From contig BPUI01000001.1 in NCBI GenBank assembly GCA_019973575.1, positions 2,492,342-2,556,341 on the forward strand: 64,000 bases of DNA, given 5' to 3'. This DNA comes from Gemmatimonadetes bacterium T265. Its GTDB lineage: Bacteria; Gemmatimonadota; Gemmatimonadetes; Gemmatimonadales; Gemmatimonadaceae. Positions 55,350 to 63,486 of this stretch are shown piece by piece; position 1 is the first letter of the stretch; the number at the start of each line of letters is the position of its first letter. The position numbers and the translations under genes are program-made. The notes under the pieces are model-generated. The model did no database searches. It had not been told where the DNA came from and saw nothing but the letters and a program-made list of their open reading frames with translations.

Positions 55350-55496
55350 CTACGGAGTGAAGGCGCGCTGGAGCAGCGCGAGCAGGGCGAGCGCGGCGAT
55401 CTGGACGGCCAGGACCCGCACGAGCGTGGTGCGGAAGCCGGGAGGCGCCGAGGCGGGGGCCGGGGCGGGCCCGGGATCGGCCGGAGGGGTGGGCAT
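55350..55496 (-). CDS. Small membrane peptide between DUF202 and symporter genes
   Basis: ATG 55496 to TAG 55350 encodes 48 residues: a Pro/Ala-rich N-terminus (MPTPPADPGPAPAPASAP) and one helix (VLAVQIAALALLALLQRAF). It lies 13 nt before the symporter start and 27 nt after the DUF202 stop, so it is probably co-transcribed. It may be an accessory subunit, as small peptides are for some transporters. Unproven. Confidence 0.5.
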   Translation of the reverse strand: MPTPPADPGPAPAPASAPPGFRTTLVRVLAVQIAALALLALLQRAFTP

Positions 55497-55523
55497 GGCG
55501 GGCGGAGGGACGGCGGCGGGGAT

Positions 55524-55949
55524 CTACGCCCCGCCCGCGGCGGGCACGTTAGGCGCGGGCGCGACGGCGGACGCGGCGGGCGGCGTCCTGCCCTGGTGCG
55601 TCCACAGGAACCAGAGGACGGCGAGGAGCAGCACGGCGACCGCCGCGGTGAGCAGGTACGCCGCCCGGGGCGAGACGAGCGCGGGCTCGCCGCTCCCCTC
55701 CGCGAGCCGCCGCGTCACGCGCTCGAAGCGCCGCGCGCCGTAGGCCATCACGCCGCAGCCCGTGAGCACGAACGCCGCGCCTAACGCAAGCGCCGCGAGC
55801 GAGTCGCGCGAGGGCTCGGGCACGAGGTGGGCGACGGCGATCCCGCCCGCGGCGACGCTCAGCCCCGTGCGCAGCCAGGCGGCATAGGTGCGCTCGTTGG
55901 CGAGGTGCGTGCGGTCGTAGGCGAGGCGGTCGCTCGCGGAGAGGGGCAC
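55524..55949 (-). CDS. DUF202 (YidH-like) membrane protein
   Basis: The protein has 141 residues. The DUF202 start is typical (RTHLANERTYAAWLRTGLS), followed by three helices: VAAGGIAVAHLVPE, then LAALALGAAFVLTGCGVMAYG, then AYLLTAAVAVLLLAVLWFLW. The tail is Pro/Ala-rich. It is the first gene of the minus-strand group with the 48-residue peptide, the symporter and GH43. Function unknown. Confidence 0.85.
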   Translation of the reverse strand: MPLSASDRLAYDRTHLANERTYAAWLRTGLSVAAGGIAVAHLVPEPSRDSLAALALGAAFVLTGCGVMAYGARRFERVTRRLAEGSGEPALVSPRAAYLLTAAVAVLLLAVLWFLWTHQGRTPPAASAVAPAPNVPAAGGA

Positions 55950-56069
55950 GAATTGTTAGGGGTATTGAGGTGCCTTCGACCCCGCCGCATACGACGTGAG
56001 CCGCTTCGGGCGACGCGGGCGCGGCGGACGGGCGGGGGACGGCGCGTCGGGCTGGGGCACGCCGCGAAC

Positions 56070-56885
56070 TTAAGCGACGCGCGAAGGGCGGATGGACCCC
56101 CGCCTGCGCGGGGGCGACGGGGTCGGCGGTGCCGCAGCCGGCCCCCGTTCCCGCCGTGCCGCCTCAGCCGCCAGCAGCCTGAGGAACGTCCGCGCCGCCC
56201 CGCTCGGCTCGCGTCCGTGCACGGCGAGCCGGTTGAACGGCCGCACGATCGGCAGCCCCCGCACGGGCACTTCGACCAGGCGCCCGAGCGCGATCATCTC
56301 GGCCGCGGCGTCGCGCGAGACCACGCCGACGCCGAGCCCCTCGGCGACGAGGTGCTTCATGACCTCGGTGCCGTCAACCGCCATCGTGGGCGTCGGGACA
56401 ACCCCGGCCGCCGTGAGCCCGCGCAGCACGATGTCCCGCGTCCCCGACTCGGGCTCGCGCAGGAGCAGCAACACGTCGTCGAGGGACGCGGCGGGGAGCG
56501 GCCCGGCGGAGGCCCGGCGCGCGAGCGCGTGCGTCGGGGCGGCGATACAGACCATCGCGTCCGTGATCCATCGCGTCACGGCCAGCTGCGGGTCGTCGAC
56601 GGCCGCCTCGGCGAGCGCGACGTCCACCTCGTAGCGCCGGACGAGTGGGACGAGCGCGCCCGTGTGCATCGACGAGAGGCGCAGCGCGACGCCCGGGTGC
56701 GCCCGGGCGAACGCGCCGATAACGGGCGGCAACAGGTATGTCGCGATCGTCGTACTCGCGCCGATGTGCAGCGTGCCGCGCTCCAGGCCGCGCGCCGCGG
56801 CGAGCACCTCCTCCGCGCCTCGCTCCGCCGTCGCGACCGCCTGCGCGTGGCCGAACAGGGCGCGGCGGCCGAGCGGGCGTTCGCG
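56070..56885 (-). pseudogene. LysR-family regulator lacking its DNA-binding domain
   Basis: The frame encodes the whole LysR effector domain: the hinge (LFGHAQAVATAERGAEEVL), GTLHIGASTTIATYLLPPVIGAF, YEVDVALAEAAVDD, CIAAPTHALARRAS and LVAEGLGVGVVSRDAAAEM. The N-terminal 60-65 residues with the helix-turn-helix are absent. Upstream DNA instead encodes a TolC tail on the other strand. The last ~16 codons are derived from a REP-like repeat (56090-56118). No start codon with a ribosome site is evident. A functional protein is unlikely. Confidence 0.75.
56090..56118. repeat. REP-like palindromic repeat (copy 2)
   Basis: The element starts GGATGGACCCCCGCC and ends GGGGGCGAC, with a 7-bp stem (CCCCCGC/GCGGGGG). 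It is the reverse-oriented relative of 49713-49740 and supplies the tail codons of the broken LysR frame. Confidence 0.55.
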
Positions 56886-57103
56886 GCCGTGAGCGGGCGG
56901 TACGAGGTCGGGATGGCCAACTTCATCGACGTCGCGTCGGCGCAGACCGCGCTCGCGCAGGCGCGCGCCGCGCGCGAACAGGCGTCCGTCGGCCAGTCGC
57001 TCGCGCGCGCGCGCGGCTCGGGCTCGCGACGGGGCGGGTGACGACGGGGCAACGTACGACGGGGCGATCGGTGCCGGCGGCCGGGGCCGGCGCCGCGCGG
57101 TGA
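56845..57103 (+). pseudogene. TolC-family C-terminal fragment, frameshifted
   Basis: On the plus strand, VAEQGAAAERAFAAVSGRYEV and GMANFIDVASAQTALAQARAA are a clear TolC second-repeat helix. The frame then continues in another register (LGLATGRVTTGQ) after a GC-repeat tract (56998-57018), indicating a one-nucleotide slip. The rest of the gene is missing. It abuts the truncated LysR gene head-on near 56870. Confidence 0.7.
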
Positions 57104-57399
57104 GCCCGCGCGAGGGGTTCGGATTCCGGGCGCGACTGGCCGACGGGCTCGAGCCGGCGGCGGCGCACGGCCTGCACGCCGCGTTCGCCGCGCTCGTTGC
57201 CGCCCGCGGGCTCGAGGCGTCGGGTGCCTTCGGGTGGGAGGCGGATCGGGGCTGCGTCGTGTCTCGCGCACGCAGGGCGGTGCGCGAGGCCGACCGACGG
57301 GCGGTCGCGGCGTGGGCGGCGTCCCGCGCGGAGCTCGCGGAGTACCGGGTCGGACCTGTCGTCGCGCTCGGCCCGCCCCTGACCCGCGCGGCGCCGTAG
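57100..57399 (+). CDS. YggL-like (DUF469) 50S-binding protein
   Basis: From GTG 57100 the protein has 99 residues. EGFGFRARLADGLEPAA, FAALVAARGLEASGAFGWE, SRARRAVREADRRAVAAW and YRVGPVVAL follow the YggL pattern in order. YggL binds the 50S ribosomal subunit in E. coli; its role in this phylum is unknown. Its start overlaps the stop of the TolC fragment, so it may have been fused to the fragment by the same rearrangement, or the boundary may be incidental. Confidence 0.68.
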   Translation: MSPREGFGFRARLADGLEPAAAHGLHAAFAALVAARGLEASGAFGWEADRGCVVSRARRAVREADRRAVAAWAASRAELAEYRVGPVVALGPPLTRAAP

Positions 57400-57444
57400 C
57401 ACGATCCTCGCGCTTGAGCCGCGGCGGACCCCCACCGACTGCTC

Positions 57445-58998
57445 ATGCCTCAGCCGACCACGCCCGCTGCGTCCGACGGCGCCCGCGCCCACGGGGCCAC
57501 CGCTGCCGGGGCCAACCCCGACGGGGCGAGCCCCGCCGGCGCCAGCGCCGATCGTACGAGCGAGATCGCCGCGCGCGACGCCGCCCGCCAGGCCAACGTC
57601 ATCGCAGCCCAGCTCCGCGAACGCGACGCCACGCGCCGCGCGCGGCCGCGCGTCGTCATCATCGGCGGCGGCTTCGCCGGCTACCACGCGGCCCGGAACC
57701 TCGGCGACCTGGACGTCGACGTCACCGTCGTCGACCGCACCAACCACTTCCTCTTCCAGCCGCTGCTCTACCAGGTGGCGACGGCGGTGCTCGCGCCGAC
57801 GGATATCACCATCCCGATCCGCTACCTCCTCCGCAAGCACCGGAACATCGAAGTCATCATGGCCGACGTGCGCGAGATCGACGTGAACGCGCGGACGGTC
57901 TACCTCGACGACGAGCGCACGCCGCTCGGGTACGACTACCTGGTCCTCGCCGCGGGCGCGCGCCATTCGTACTTCGGCCACGACGAGTGGGAGGAGGACG
58001 CGCCGGGGCTCAAGACGATTGCCGACGCGTACGAGATCCGTCGCCGCTTCCTGTTCGCCTTCGAAGAAGCGGAGAAGGAAAACGATCCCGCGCGACGCGC
58101 CGAGTGGCTGACCTTCGTGATCATCGGCGGCGGCCCGACGGGCTCCGAGCTCGCCGGCATGATCCCGGGCACGGCGGACACGTTCCAGAAAGACTTCCGG
58201 AAGATCGACACGACGCAGACGCGCGTGCTGCTCATCGAGGGCTCCCCGCGCGTGCTCGCCGCCTACCCCGAGGAGCTCTCGGCGAAGGCGCAGCAGGAGC
58301 TCGAGCAGCTCGGGGTCACCGTGCGCACCGGCGCGCACGTCACCAAGGTGACCGACGAGGCGGTCTACATCGGCGACGAGCGGATCCCGACGCGCACCGT
58401 GTTCTGGGGCGCGGGGAACGCCGCGACGCCGCTCGGCAAGCAACTCGGCGTGCAGGTCGACAAGGCCGGGCGCGTGCCCGTGCAGCCCGATCTCTCGGTC
58501 GCGGGGCATCCGGAGGTGTTCGTCGTCGGCGACGCGGCGGCCTACGTGGACCGCGGCCAGCCGGTGCCGGGGGTCGCGCAGGGCGCGATCCAGATGGGGC
58601 GCCACGCGGCGCGCAACATCCGCGCGTCGGTCGAGGGGAAGGAGCGCGCCGTCTTCAAGTACTGGAACAAGGGCAACCTCGCGACGATCGGCCGGCACAA
58701 GGGCGTCGCGGACCTCGGCCCGCACCTCCGGTTCAGCGGCTACTTCGCGTGGCTGCTGTGGGTGTTCGTGCACATCCTCTACCTGGCCGGGTTCCGCAAC
58801 CGGGTCTCGGTCCTCATCCAGTGGGGGTACTCGTACCTGACGTACCACCGCGGCGCGCGGCTCATCTCCGGGCGCATGGCCCAGCGCGGGAGTACCGCGA
58901 CGCCGAGCGAGGGGCCGGCCAAGGAAGGGGGGATGCCCGGCGGGTGGGGGAGCAACGCGCCGGCCGGGACGGCGACGCCCGCCCCGGCGGGCGCCTAA
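57445..58998 (+). CDS. ndh: Type II NADH dehydrogenase (NDH-2)-like FAD/NAD oxidoreductase
   Basis: The protein has 517 residues. A Pro/Ala/Gly-rich N-terminal extension of about 65 residues precedes the FAD motif VIIGGGFAGYHAA (71-83). The second dinucleotide motif is VIIGGGPTGSELAG (225-238), and the FAD-closing motif VVGDAAAYVDR lies at 360-370. NDH-2 hallmarks include FLFQPLLYQVATAVLAP. The C-terminal region has a membrane-attached helix (FAWLLWVFVHILYLAGF, near 435). It transfers electrons from NADH to quinone without pumping protons. Confidence 0.9.
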   Translation: MPQPTTPAASDGARAHGATAAGANPDGASPAGASADRTSEIAARDAARQANVIAAQLRERDATRRARPRVVIIGGGFAGYHAARNLGDLDVDVTVVDRTNHFLFQPLLYQVATAVLAPTDITIPIRYLLRKHRNIEVIMADVREIDVNARTVYLDDERTPLGYDYLVLAAGARHSYFGHDEWEEDAPGLKTIADAYEIRRRFLFAFEEAEKENDPARRAEWLTFVIIGGGPTGSELAGMIPGTADTFQKDFRKIDTTQTRVLLIEGSPRVLAAYPEELSAKAQQELEQLGVTVRTGAHVTKVTDEAVYIGDERIPTRTVFWGAGNAATPLGKQLGVQVDKAGRVPVQPDLSVAGHPEVFVVGDAAAYVDRGQPVPGVAQGAIQMGRHAARNIRASVEGKERAVFKYWNKGNLATIGRHKGVADLGPHLRFSGYFAWLLWVFVHILYLAGFRNRVSVLIQWGYSYLTYHRGARLISGRMAQRGSTATPSEGPAKEGGMPGGWGSNAPAGTATPAPAGA

Positions 58999-59016
58999 CA
59001 AGTAGCGCCGGGCGCC

Positions 59017-60477
59017 CTACCAGAACGCCGCCCCGTCCAGCCCCCCCGGCACGCCGACGCCTAACGCGCGGAGCGCGCTCGGCATCACGTCCGCCGTGCG
59101 CCGCGGCGCGCCGGCGAACGGCCGCCCGGCGAGCATCGGCACGAGCATGTGCTCCCGGTGGAGCGCCCCGTGGGACGAGACGTGCGGGATCGGCTCGTAG
59201 CGCGCGCGCAGGTCCCAGTCGCGCGCGGCCGAGACGATCAGGTCTCCCGCGCGCGGGCTGCCCGCGAGGCTCGCGATCTGGACGAGCGCGTCGGGGTAGT
59301 CCGAGCGCGCGCACGCGTCGAACGCCGCGTCCGCGTCCAAGCCCCGAACCGGACCGCCTAACGCGAGCGGGTCGGCGCCGCCGGCGGGCTCGTAGGCGTA
59401 CTCGTACGCGCGCGACGACGAATCCCGCGCCCCCGCCGCAGCCCGGCGTACGCGCGAGACCACGGCCGTGCCCCGCGACGCGTGTCGCACCTCGCAGCGG
59501 TCCGCGCCCCACGGCAGGAGGATGAGGTCCACCGACGGGCGCGCGAGCAGCGCGGCGACGTGCGATTCCCACCGCGCCGCGAGCGCACCCCACCACGGCC
59601 GCTCGCGCCGGGCGACGTCCAGGTAGAGGTGCGCCATCGCGTTCCCGCTCACCATCACCGCGGCCCGCGCGCCCGGCCGGAGCGTGAACGGGTGCGCGGC
59701 GGTCGACACCCCGCGCCCGCGCAGCCACGCGGCCAGGTCGTCGTGCGCGCGGACCGGCGAGTGCCCGTGGTCGCTCACGACGAGCATCGTCGTCTCGTCC
59801 CACCAGCCGCCGCGCTCCGCGTCCGCGCGCAACTCCGCCGCGACCGCGGCGACCGTCCGCAACCCGTCGTCGACGAGCGGGCCGCCGTGGCCGGCCGCGT
59901 GCGACGTCTTGTCGATGCCGGTGAGCGCGCAGAACACGACGCGCGGCGGACGGCCCGCGGCGTACCGTGCCCGCACCCCGGCCGCGACCGCCGCGCCGAC
60001 GTCGCGATCGATCCGCAGCCACCCCGCGACGTCGCCGCGGAAGTGGGTGAGCGCGGCGCGGATCGCGAACCGCCGCCCGCGCGCGAGCCGGTCGGCCGGC
60101 GCGAGCCCGCGACCGATCATGTTGAGCGCGGCGAGCCCGGGCGGCGCGAGGTCGAAGAGCGTCGGCGCGCCCGCGTCGAGGTCGCCGTCCAGATGGCGCA
60201 TCTCCGCACCGACGTAGCTCCGCGCCGCGTCCGGCCAGGTACGGCGCGTCCGCGCGCGGTCGAACCAGCGCAGCCCCGGAAGCCCGACCGGGCCCGGGAA
60301 GCGGCCCATCAGGAACGGGGCGTATGCCGGCCCCGTGACCGACGGGAACACACTCGCCGCCGTCGCCAGCCCGCCCTCGTCGCGCAGGCGCGCGAGCGCC
60401 GGCACCGCGCCCGCGTCGAGCGCGGCGGCGAACGTGTCGGGCCGCGCGCCGTCGGCGACGAGGATGATCACGGGCAC
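59017..60477 (-). CDS. Alkaline-phosphatase-superfamily phosphodiesterase (nucleotide pyrophosphatase type)
   Basis: The protein has 486 residues starting at ATG 60477. Metal sites are visible: VADGARPDT (N-terminal Asp), SVTGPAYAPFL (nucleophile Ser/Thr), GIDKTSHAAGHG and SDHGHSPV. No signal peptide is seen. The family includes phosphodiesterases, sulfatases and phosphoglycerate mutases; the substrate is not evident. It is divergent from the LOG-family gene with a 64-nt gap, and is convergent with the NDH-2 gene. Confidence 0.8.
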   Translation of the reverse strand: MPVIILVADGARPDTFAAALDAGAVPALARLRDEGGLATAASVFPSVTGPAYAPFLMGRFPGPVGLPGLRWFDRARTRRTWPDAARSYVGAEMRHLDGDLDAGAPTLFDLAPPGLAALNMIGRGLAPADRLARGRRFAIRAALTHFRGDVAGWLRIDRDVGAAVAAGVRARYAAGRPPRVVFCALTGIDKTSHAAGHGGPLVDDGLRTVAAVAAELRADAERGGWWDETTMLVVSDHGHSPVRAHDDLAAWLRGRGVSTAAHPFTLRPGARAAVMVSGNAMAHLYLDVARRERPWWGALAARWESHVAALLARPSVDLILLPWGADRCEVRHASRGTAVVSRVRRAAAGARDSSSRAYEYAYEPAGGADPLALGGPVRGLDADAAFDACARSDYPDALVQIASLAGSPRAGDLIVSAARDWDLRARYEPIPHVSSHGALHREHMLVPMLAGRPFAGAPRRTADVMPSALRALGVGVPGGLDGAAFW

Positions 60478-60541
60478 TCGGCGACGCTAGCGCAGCGGGC
60501 GCGTCGCGTGCAACGGGTCCCCGCGCCATCTTCCGCCCATC

Positions 60542-61558
60542 ATGCCCAACGACCCGACGCCACGCCCGACGCCCTCCGGCGGCACCTCCGCCCTCACCAC
60601 AGCCACCGGCAAGCCCGCGGACCCGGCCGCGATGGCCGACGCCGAGCGCCGCGCGCTCGAAGGCGTGAAGGAGCGCACCGAAGAGGGGCACCGCGCCGCC
60701 GGCCGAACGCCGCCGAGCGAGGCGCCGCACGACGGCACGGTCCAGACCCGGAGCGCCGGGGCCGCGCGCGTCCGCCCGATCGACGAATCGATCCGCGATT
60801 ACCCCGGCGCGATCCCGCCCACCGAGGACGAGAAGCTCCTCAACCTGTCGAGCCGGCGCGGCGCGGCGGATTTCACGCGCACCGACCCGTGGCGCGTGAT
60901 GCGCATCCAGAGCGAGTTCGTCGAAGGCTTCGACACGCTCGCCGGCGTCGACCAGGCGGTAACCGTGTTCGGCTCCGCGCGCACCGCGCCCGACGACCCG
61001 ATGTACCAGGCCGCGGAACAGGTCGGGCGGCTGCTCGCCGAATCGGGATTTGCGGTGATCACCGGGGCAGGGCCCGGCATCATGGAGGCCGCGAACAAGG
61101 GCTGCAAGAAGGGCGGCGGCCACTCGATCGGCTGCAACATCGAGCTGCCCTTCGAGCAGGGGCACAACCCGTACGTCGACACGCTCGTCAACTTCCGCTA
61201 CTTCTTCGTGCGGAAGACGATGTTCATCAAGTACGCCGTCGCGTTCATCATCTTCCCGGGCGGCTTCGGCACGCTGGACGAGCTGTTCGAGGCGCTGACG
61301 CTGATCCAGACCGGGAAGATTTACCAGTTCCCGGTCATCCTCTTCGGGCGCCACTACTGGGCGGGGCTGATCCGCTGGATCCAGACGCGGCTGGTGGTCG
61401 AGGGAAAGGTCTCGCCGGACGATGTCGACTTGATGCTGCTGACCGACGACCCGCAGGAGGCCGTTGACGCGGTGGTCCAGGCGTACGTGGCGCAGCGCCG
61501 GCGCGCGGACCGGGTGGACGGCGTCGAACAGCCGGAGCCCGAGGCCGCGACGGCGTGA
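60542..61558 (+). CDS. LOG-family (TIGR00730) protein
   Basis: The protein has 338 residues. An N-terminal Pro/Ala-rich extension (~100 residues) precedes the LOG core: VTVFGSARTAPDDPMYQAAE, VITGAGPGIMEAANKG and the catalytic PGGFGTLDELFEA. LOG proteins cleave nucleotide monophosphates to base and ribose phosphate; some activate cytokinins. The stop overlaps the GTG of the SET-domain gene (GTGA). Confidence 0.88.
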   Translation: MPNDPTPRPTPSGGTSALTTATGKPADPAAMADAERRALEGVKERTEEGHRAAGRTPPSEAPHDGTVQTRSAGAARVRPIDESIRDYPGAIPPTEDEKLLNLSSRRGAADFTRTDPWRVMRIQSEFVEGFDTLAGVDQAVTVFGSARTAPDDPMYQAAEQVGRLLAESGFAVITGAGPGIMEAANKGCKKGGGHSIGCNIELPFEQGHNPYVDTLVNFRYFFVRKTMFIKYAVAFIIFPGGFGTLDELFEALTLIQTGKIYQFPVILFGRHYWAGLIRWIQTRLVVEGKVSPDDVDLMLLTDDPQEAVDAVVQAYVAQRRRADRVDGVEQPEPEAATA

Positions 61559-62058
61559 GCGCGGCCGGCGTCGCCCGCGCGCCGGGCGACGAGGTCCCGG
61601 CCGGCGCGCCGTTCGTGTTAGGCCCCTCGCCGATGCACGGGACCGGCGCGTTCGCCGCGCGCCCGATCCCGGCTGGGACGCGGCTCGTCGAGTACGCGGG
61701 CGAGCGCATCACGCCCGCCGAGGCGGACCGCCGCTACCCGAACACGCCGGGCGTCGCGCACCACACGCAACTCTTCGCGATCGACGGGCCCGACGGCGAC
61801 GAGGTGATCGTCGACGCCGCCGTCGGCGGGAACGTCGCGCGCTTCATCAACCACTCGTGCGCGCCCAACTGCGACGCGCTGGTCGAGGACGGGCGGATCT
61901 GGATCACGACGGTCCGCGACGTCGCCCCGGGCGAGGAGCTGGCGTACGACTACGCGTTCGTCCTTGACGAGCGGCATACCCCGGCGGCGAAGCGACGCTA
62001 CCCGTGTCGCTGCGGCGCGGCGACCTGCCGCGGGACGATGCTGGCGAACAAGCGTTGA
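61555..62058 (+). CDS. SET-domain protein-lysine methyltransferase
   Basis: From GTG 61555, overlapping the LOG stop, the protein has 167 residues. The SET domain has GTGAFAARPIPAGTRLVEYAGE, the AdoMet/catalytic motif RFINHSCAPNC, ELAYDYAF and a post-SET CxCx4C cysteine cluster (CRCGAATCRGTM). SET proteins methylate protein lysines; bacterial ones are uncommon and some act on host or ribosomal targets. The target here is unknown. It converges with greA. Confidence 0.85.
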   Translation: MSAAGVARAPGDEVPAGAPFVLGPSPMHGTGAFAARPIPAGTRLVEYAGERITPAEADRRYPNTPGVAHHTQLFAIDGPDGDEVIVDAAVGGNVARFINHSCAPNCDALVEDGRIWITTVRDVAPGEELAYDYAFVLDERHTPAAKRRYPCRCGAATCRGTMLANKR

Positions 62059-62064
62059 GAGGCG

Positions 62065-62535
62065 TTACGCCTGCTGGTGGATCGTCTGCAGCTCGACGAC
62101 CTTCAGCCGCCGCACGCTCGCCGGGAGCTTGAGGATCGCGGTCTCGCCGATCGCCTTGCCGAGCAGCGCCTTGCCGATCGGCGAGCCCATGCTGACGTTG
62201 CCGTCCTCCATCTCGACCGAGTCGCCGAGCAGGAGGCTGTAGCTCTCGCGGGCCCCCGAACGTTCGTCCTCGACGACCACGCGTGAGCCGAGGCCGACCT
62301 TGTCCGGCGGGATCTGGGTCATGTCGACCGACGACAGCTTGCTGAGCCGCTGGCGCAGCTGGCCGAGCCGCGCCTGCACGAACTGCTGCCGTTCGAGGGC
62401 CGCCTTGTATTCGCTGTTCTCGCGCAGGTCGCCGTGCTCGACGGCGGTGCGGATCTCGTTCGGGAGCGTGACGTTCAGCTCGTACTGCAGCTTCTCGACC
62501 TCGGCCGAGAGCTTCTGTTGGAGTTCCTGAATCAT
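62065..62535 (-). CDS. greA: Transcription elongation factor GreA/GreB
   Basis: From ATG 62535 the protein has 156 residues. The long N-terminal coiled coil (MIQELQQKLSAEVEKLQYEL through LGQLRQRLSKL) carries the tip motif HGDLRENSEYKAA with the acidic residues that drive transcript cleavage. The C-terminal domain (SVEMEDGNVSMGSPIGKALLG) binds RNA polymerase. An in-frame ATG upstream at 62610 would start within the leader hairpin and is not preferred. Confidence 0.92.
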   Translation of the reverse strand: MIQELQQKLSAEVEKLQYELNVTLPNEIRTAVEHGDLRENSEYKAALERQQFVQARLGQLRQRLSKLSSVDMTQIPPDKVGLGSRVVVEDERSGARESYSLLLGDSVEMEDGNVSMGSPIGKALLGKAIGETAILKLPASVRRLKVVELQTIHQQA

Positions 62536-62563
62536 GGCCGGGCCACGGACGGGTGCGAGAAAC

Positions 62564-62595
62564 GGGAGCGCCCGGCCGGGAGGCCGGGCGCTCCC
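62564..62595 (-). promoter_or_regulatory. Leader hairpin upstream of greA (attenuator-like)
   Basis: GGGAGCGCCCGGCC (62564-62577) is the exact reverse complement of 62582-62595, with a GGGA tetraloop. On the minus strand it is followed by GTTTCTCGC, 28 nt before the greA ATG. A perfect 14-bp stem with a T-rich follower resembles an attenuator, as in the E. coli greA leader (GraL). Confidence 0.55.
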
Positions 62596-62647
62596 GCGCG
62601 CCAGGGGCACGCGCTTCGGAAACTACTGTCGGGTACACTTCCCGGCC

Positions 62648-63466
62648 ATGCTGGTCTCCGTCCACCGCCACGGCGATGTCACGCGGCTCGTCCTCGCGTC
62701 CGCGGCGAGTCGACTGGTCGGCTACACGGCGAGCGTGTACCTCGCCGAAACGTCGGCCGGACGGCTGCTGGTCGACACCGGCCCGCCACGCGCCTGGGCC
62801 GCACTGCGGGACTACCTCGGCGCGCTCGGCGGCGGTGACCCCGCGCGGGCGATCCGCGGAGCCTTCGTCACGCACGCGCACGAGGACCACGCCGGCAACG
62901 CCGCGCCGCTCGCGCGCTCGGGCGTCCCGCTCGCGACGGCCGCCCCGACGCGCGCGGGGATCGTCGCGGTCGCGCCGATCGCGGCGTACCGCCGCCTGAC
63001 GTGGGGTACGATGCCGCCCGTTCCGTCCGACGCGGCCGCCTTCGACCCCGCGCCGCTCGTGCTCGTCCCGACGCCCGGCCACACCGGCGACCACCACGCC
63101 GTGTGGGACGCCGAGCGCGAGACGCTCTACGGCGGCGACCTCTTTCTCGGCGTGCAGGTGCGCATTGCACACCCGAGCGAAGACCCGCGCGCGCTCGCCC
63201 GGTCGCTACGCGTGGCGGCCGCGCTCCGCCCGCGGCGCCTCTTCGACGGCCACCGCGGGCTGATCGACGACCCCGTCACCGCGCTGCAGTCGAAGGCGGC
63301 GTGGCTCGACGACACCGTCGGCGCGGTCGAGCGCCTGCTCGACGCGGGCTGGCCCGCACGCCGCGTGCGCGACGCCGTGCTCGGCGGTGAGAGTGCGGTC
63401 GGCTACCTGAGCGGCGGCGAGTACTCGCGCGCGGGCTTCGTGCACGCCGTCCGCCGCCCGCGGTAG
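62648..63466 (+). CDS. MBL-fold metallo-hydrolase
   Basis: From ATG 62648 the protein has 272 residues. The metallo-beta-lactamase motifs are present: THAHEDHAG (HxHxDH), PTPGHTGDHH, YGGDLF and FDGHRG. The fold binds one or two zinc ions. The substrate is unknown (family includes glyoxalases and nucleases). It is divergent from greA. Confidence 0.86.
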   Translation: MLVSVHRHGDVTRLVLASAASRLVGYTASVYLAETSAGRLLVDTGPPRAWAALRDYLGALGGGDPARAIRGAFVTHAHEDHAGNAAPLARSGVPLATAAPTRAGIVAVAPIAAYRRLTWGTMPPVPSDAAAFDPAPLVLVPTPGHTGDHHAVWDAERETLYGGDLFLGVQVRIAHPSEDPRALARSLRVAAALRPRRLFDGHRGLIDDPVTALQSKAAWLDDTVGAVERLLDAGWPARRVRDAVLGGESAVGYLSGGEYSRAGFVHAVRRPR

Positions 63467-63486
63467 CGCGGCGTGGCGGCGCGCCG

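Noticed and set aside
58862-61354. Very long minus-strand frame (830 codons)
   Set aside because: Overlaps a phosphodiesterase gene in another register and the LOG gene antisense; Ala/Arg-rich shadow.
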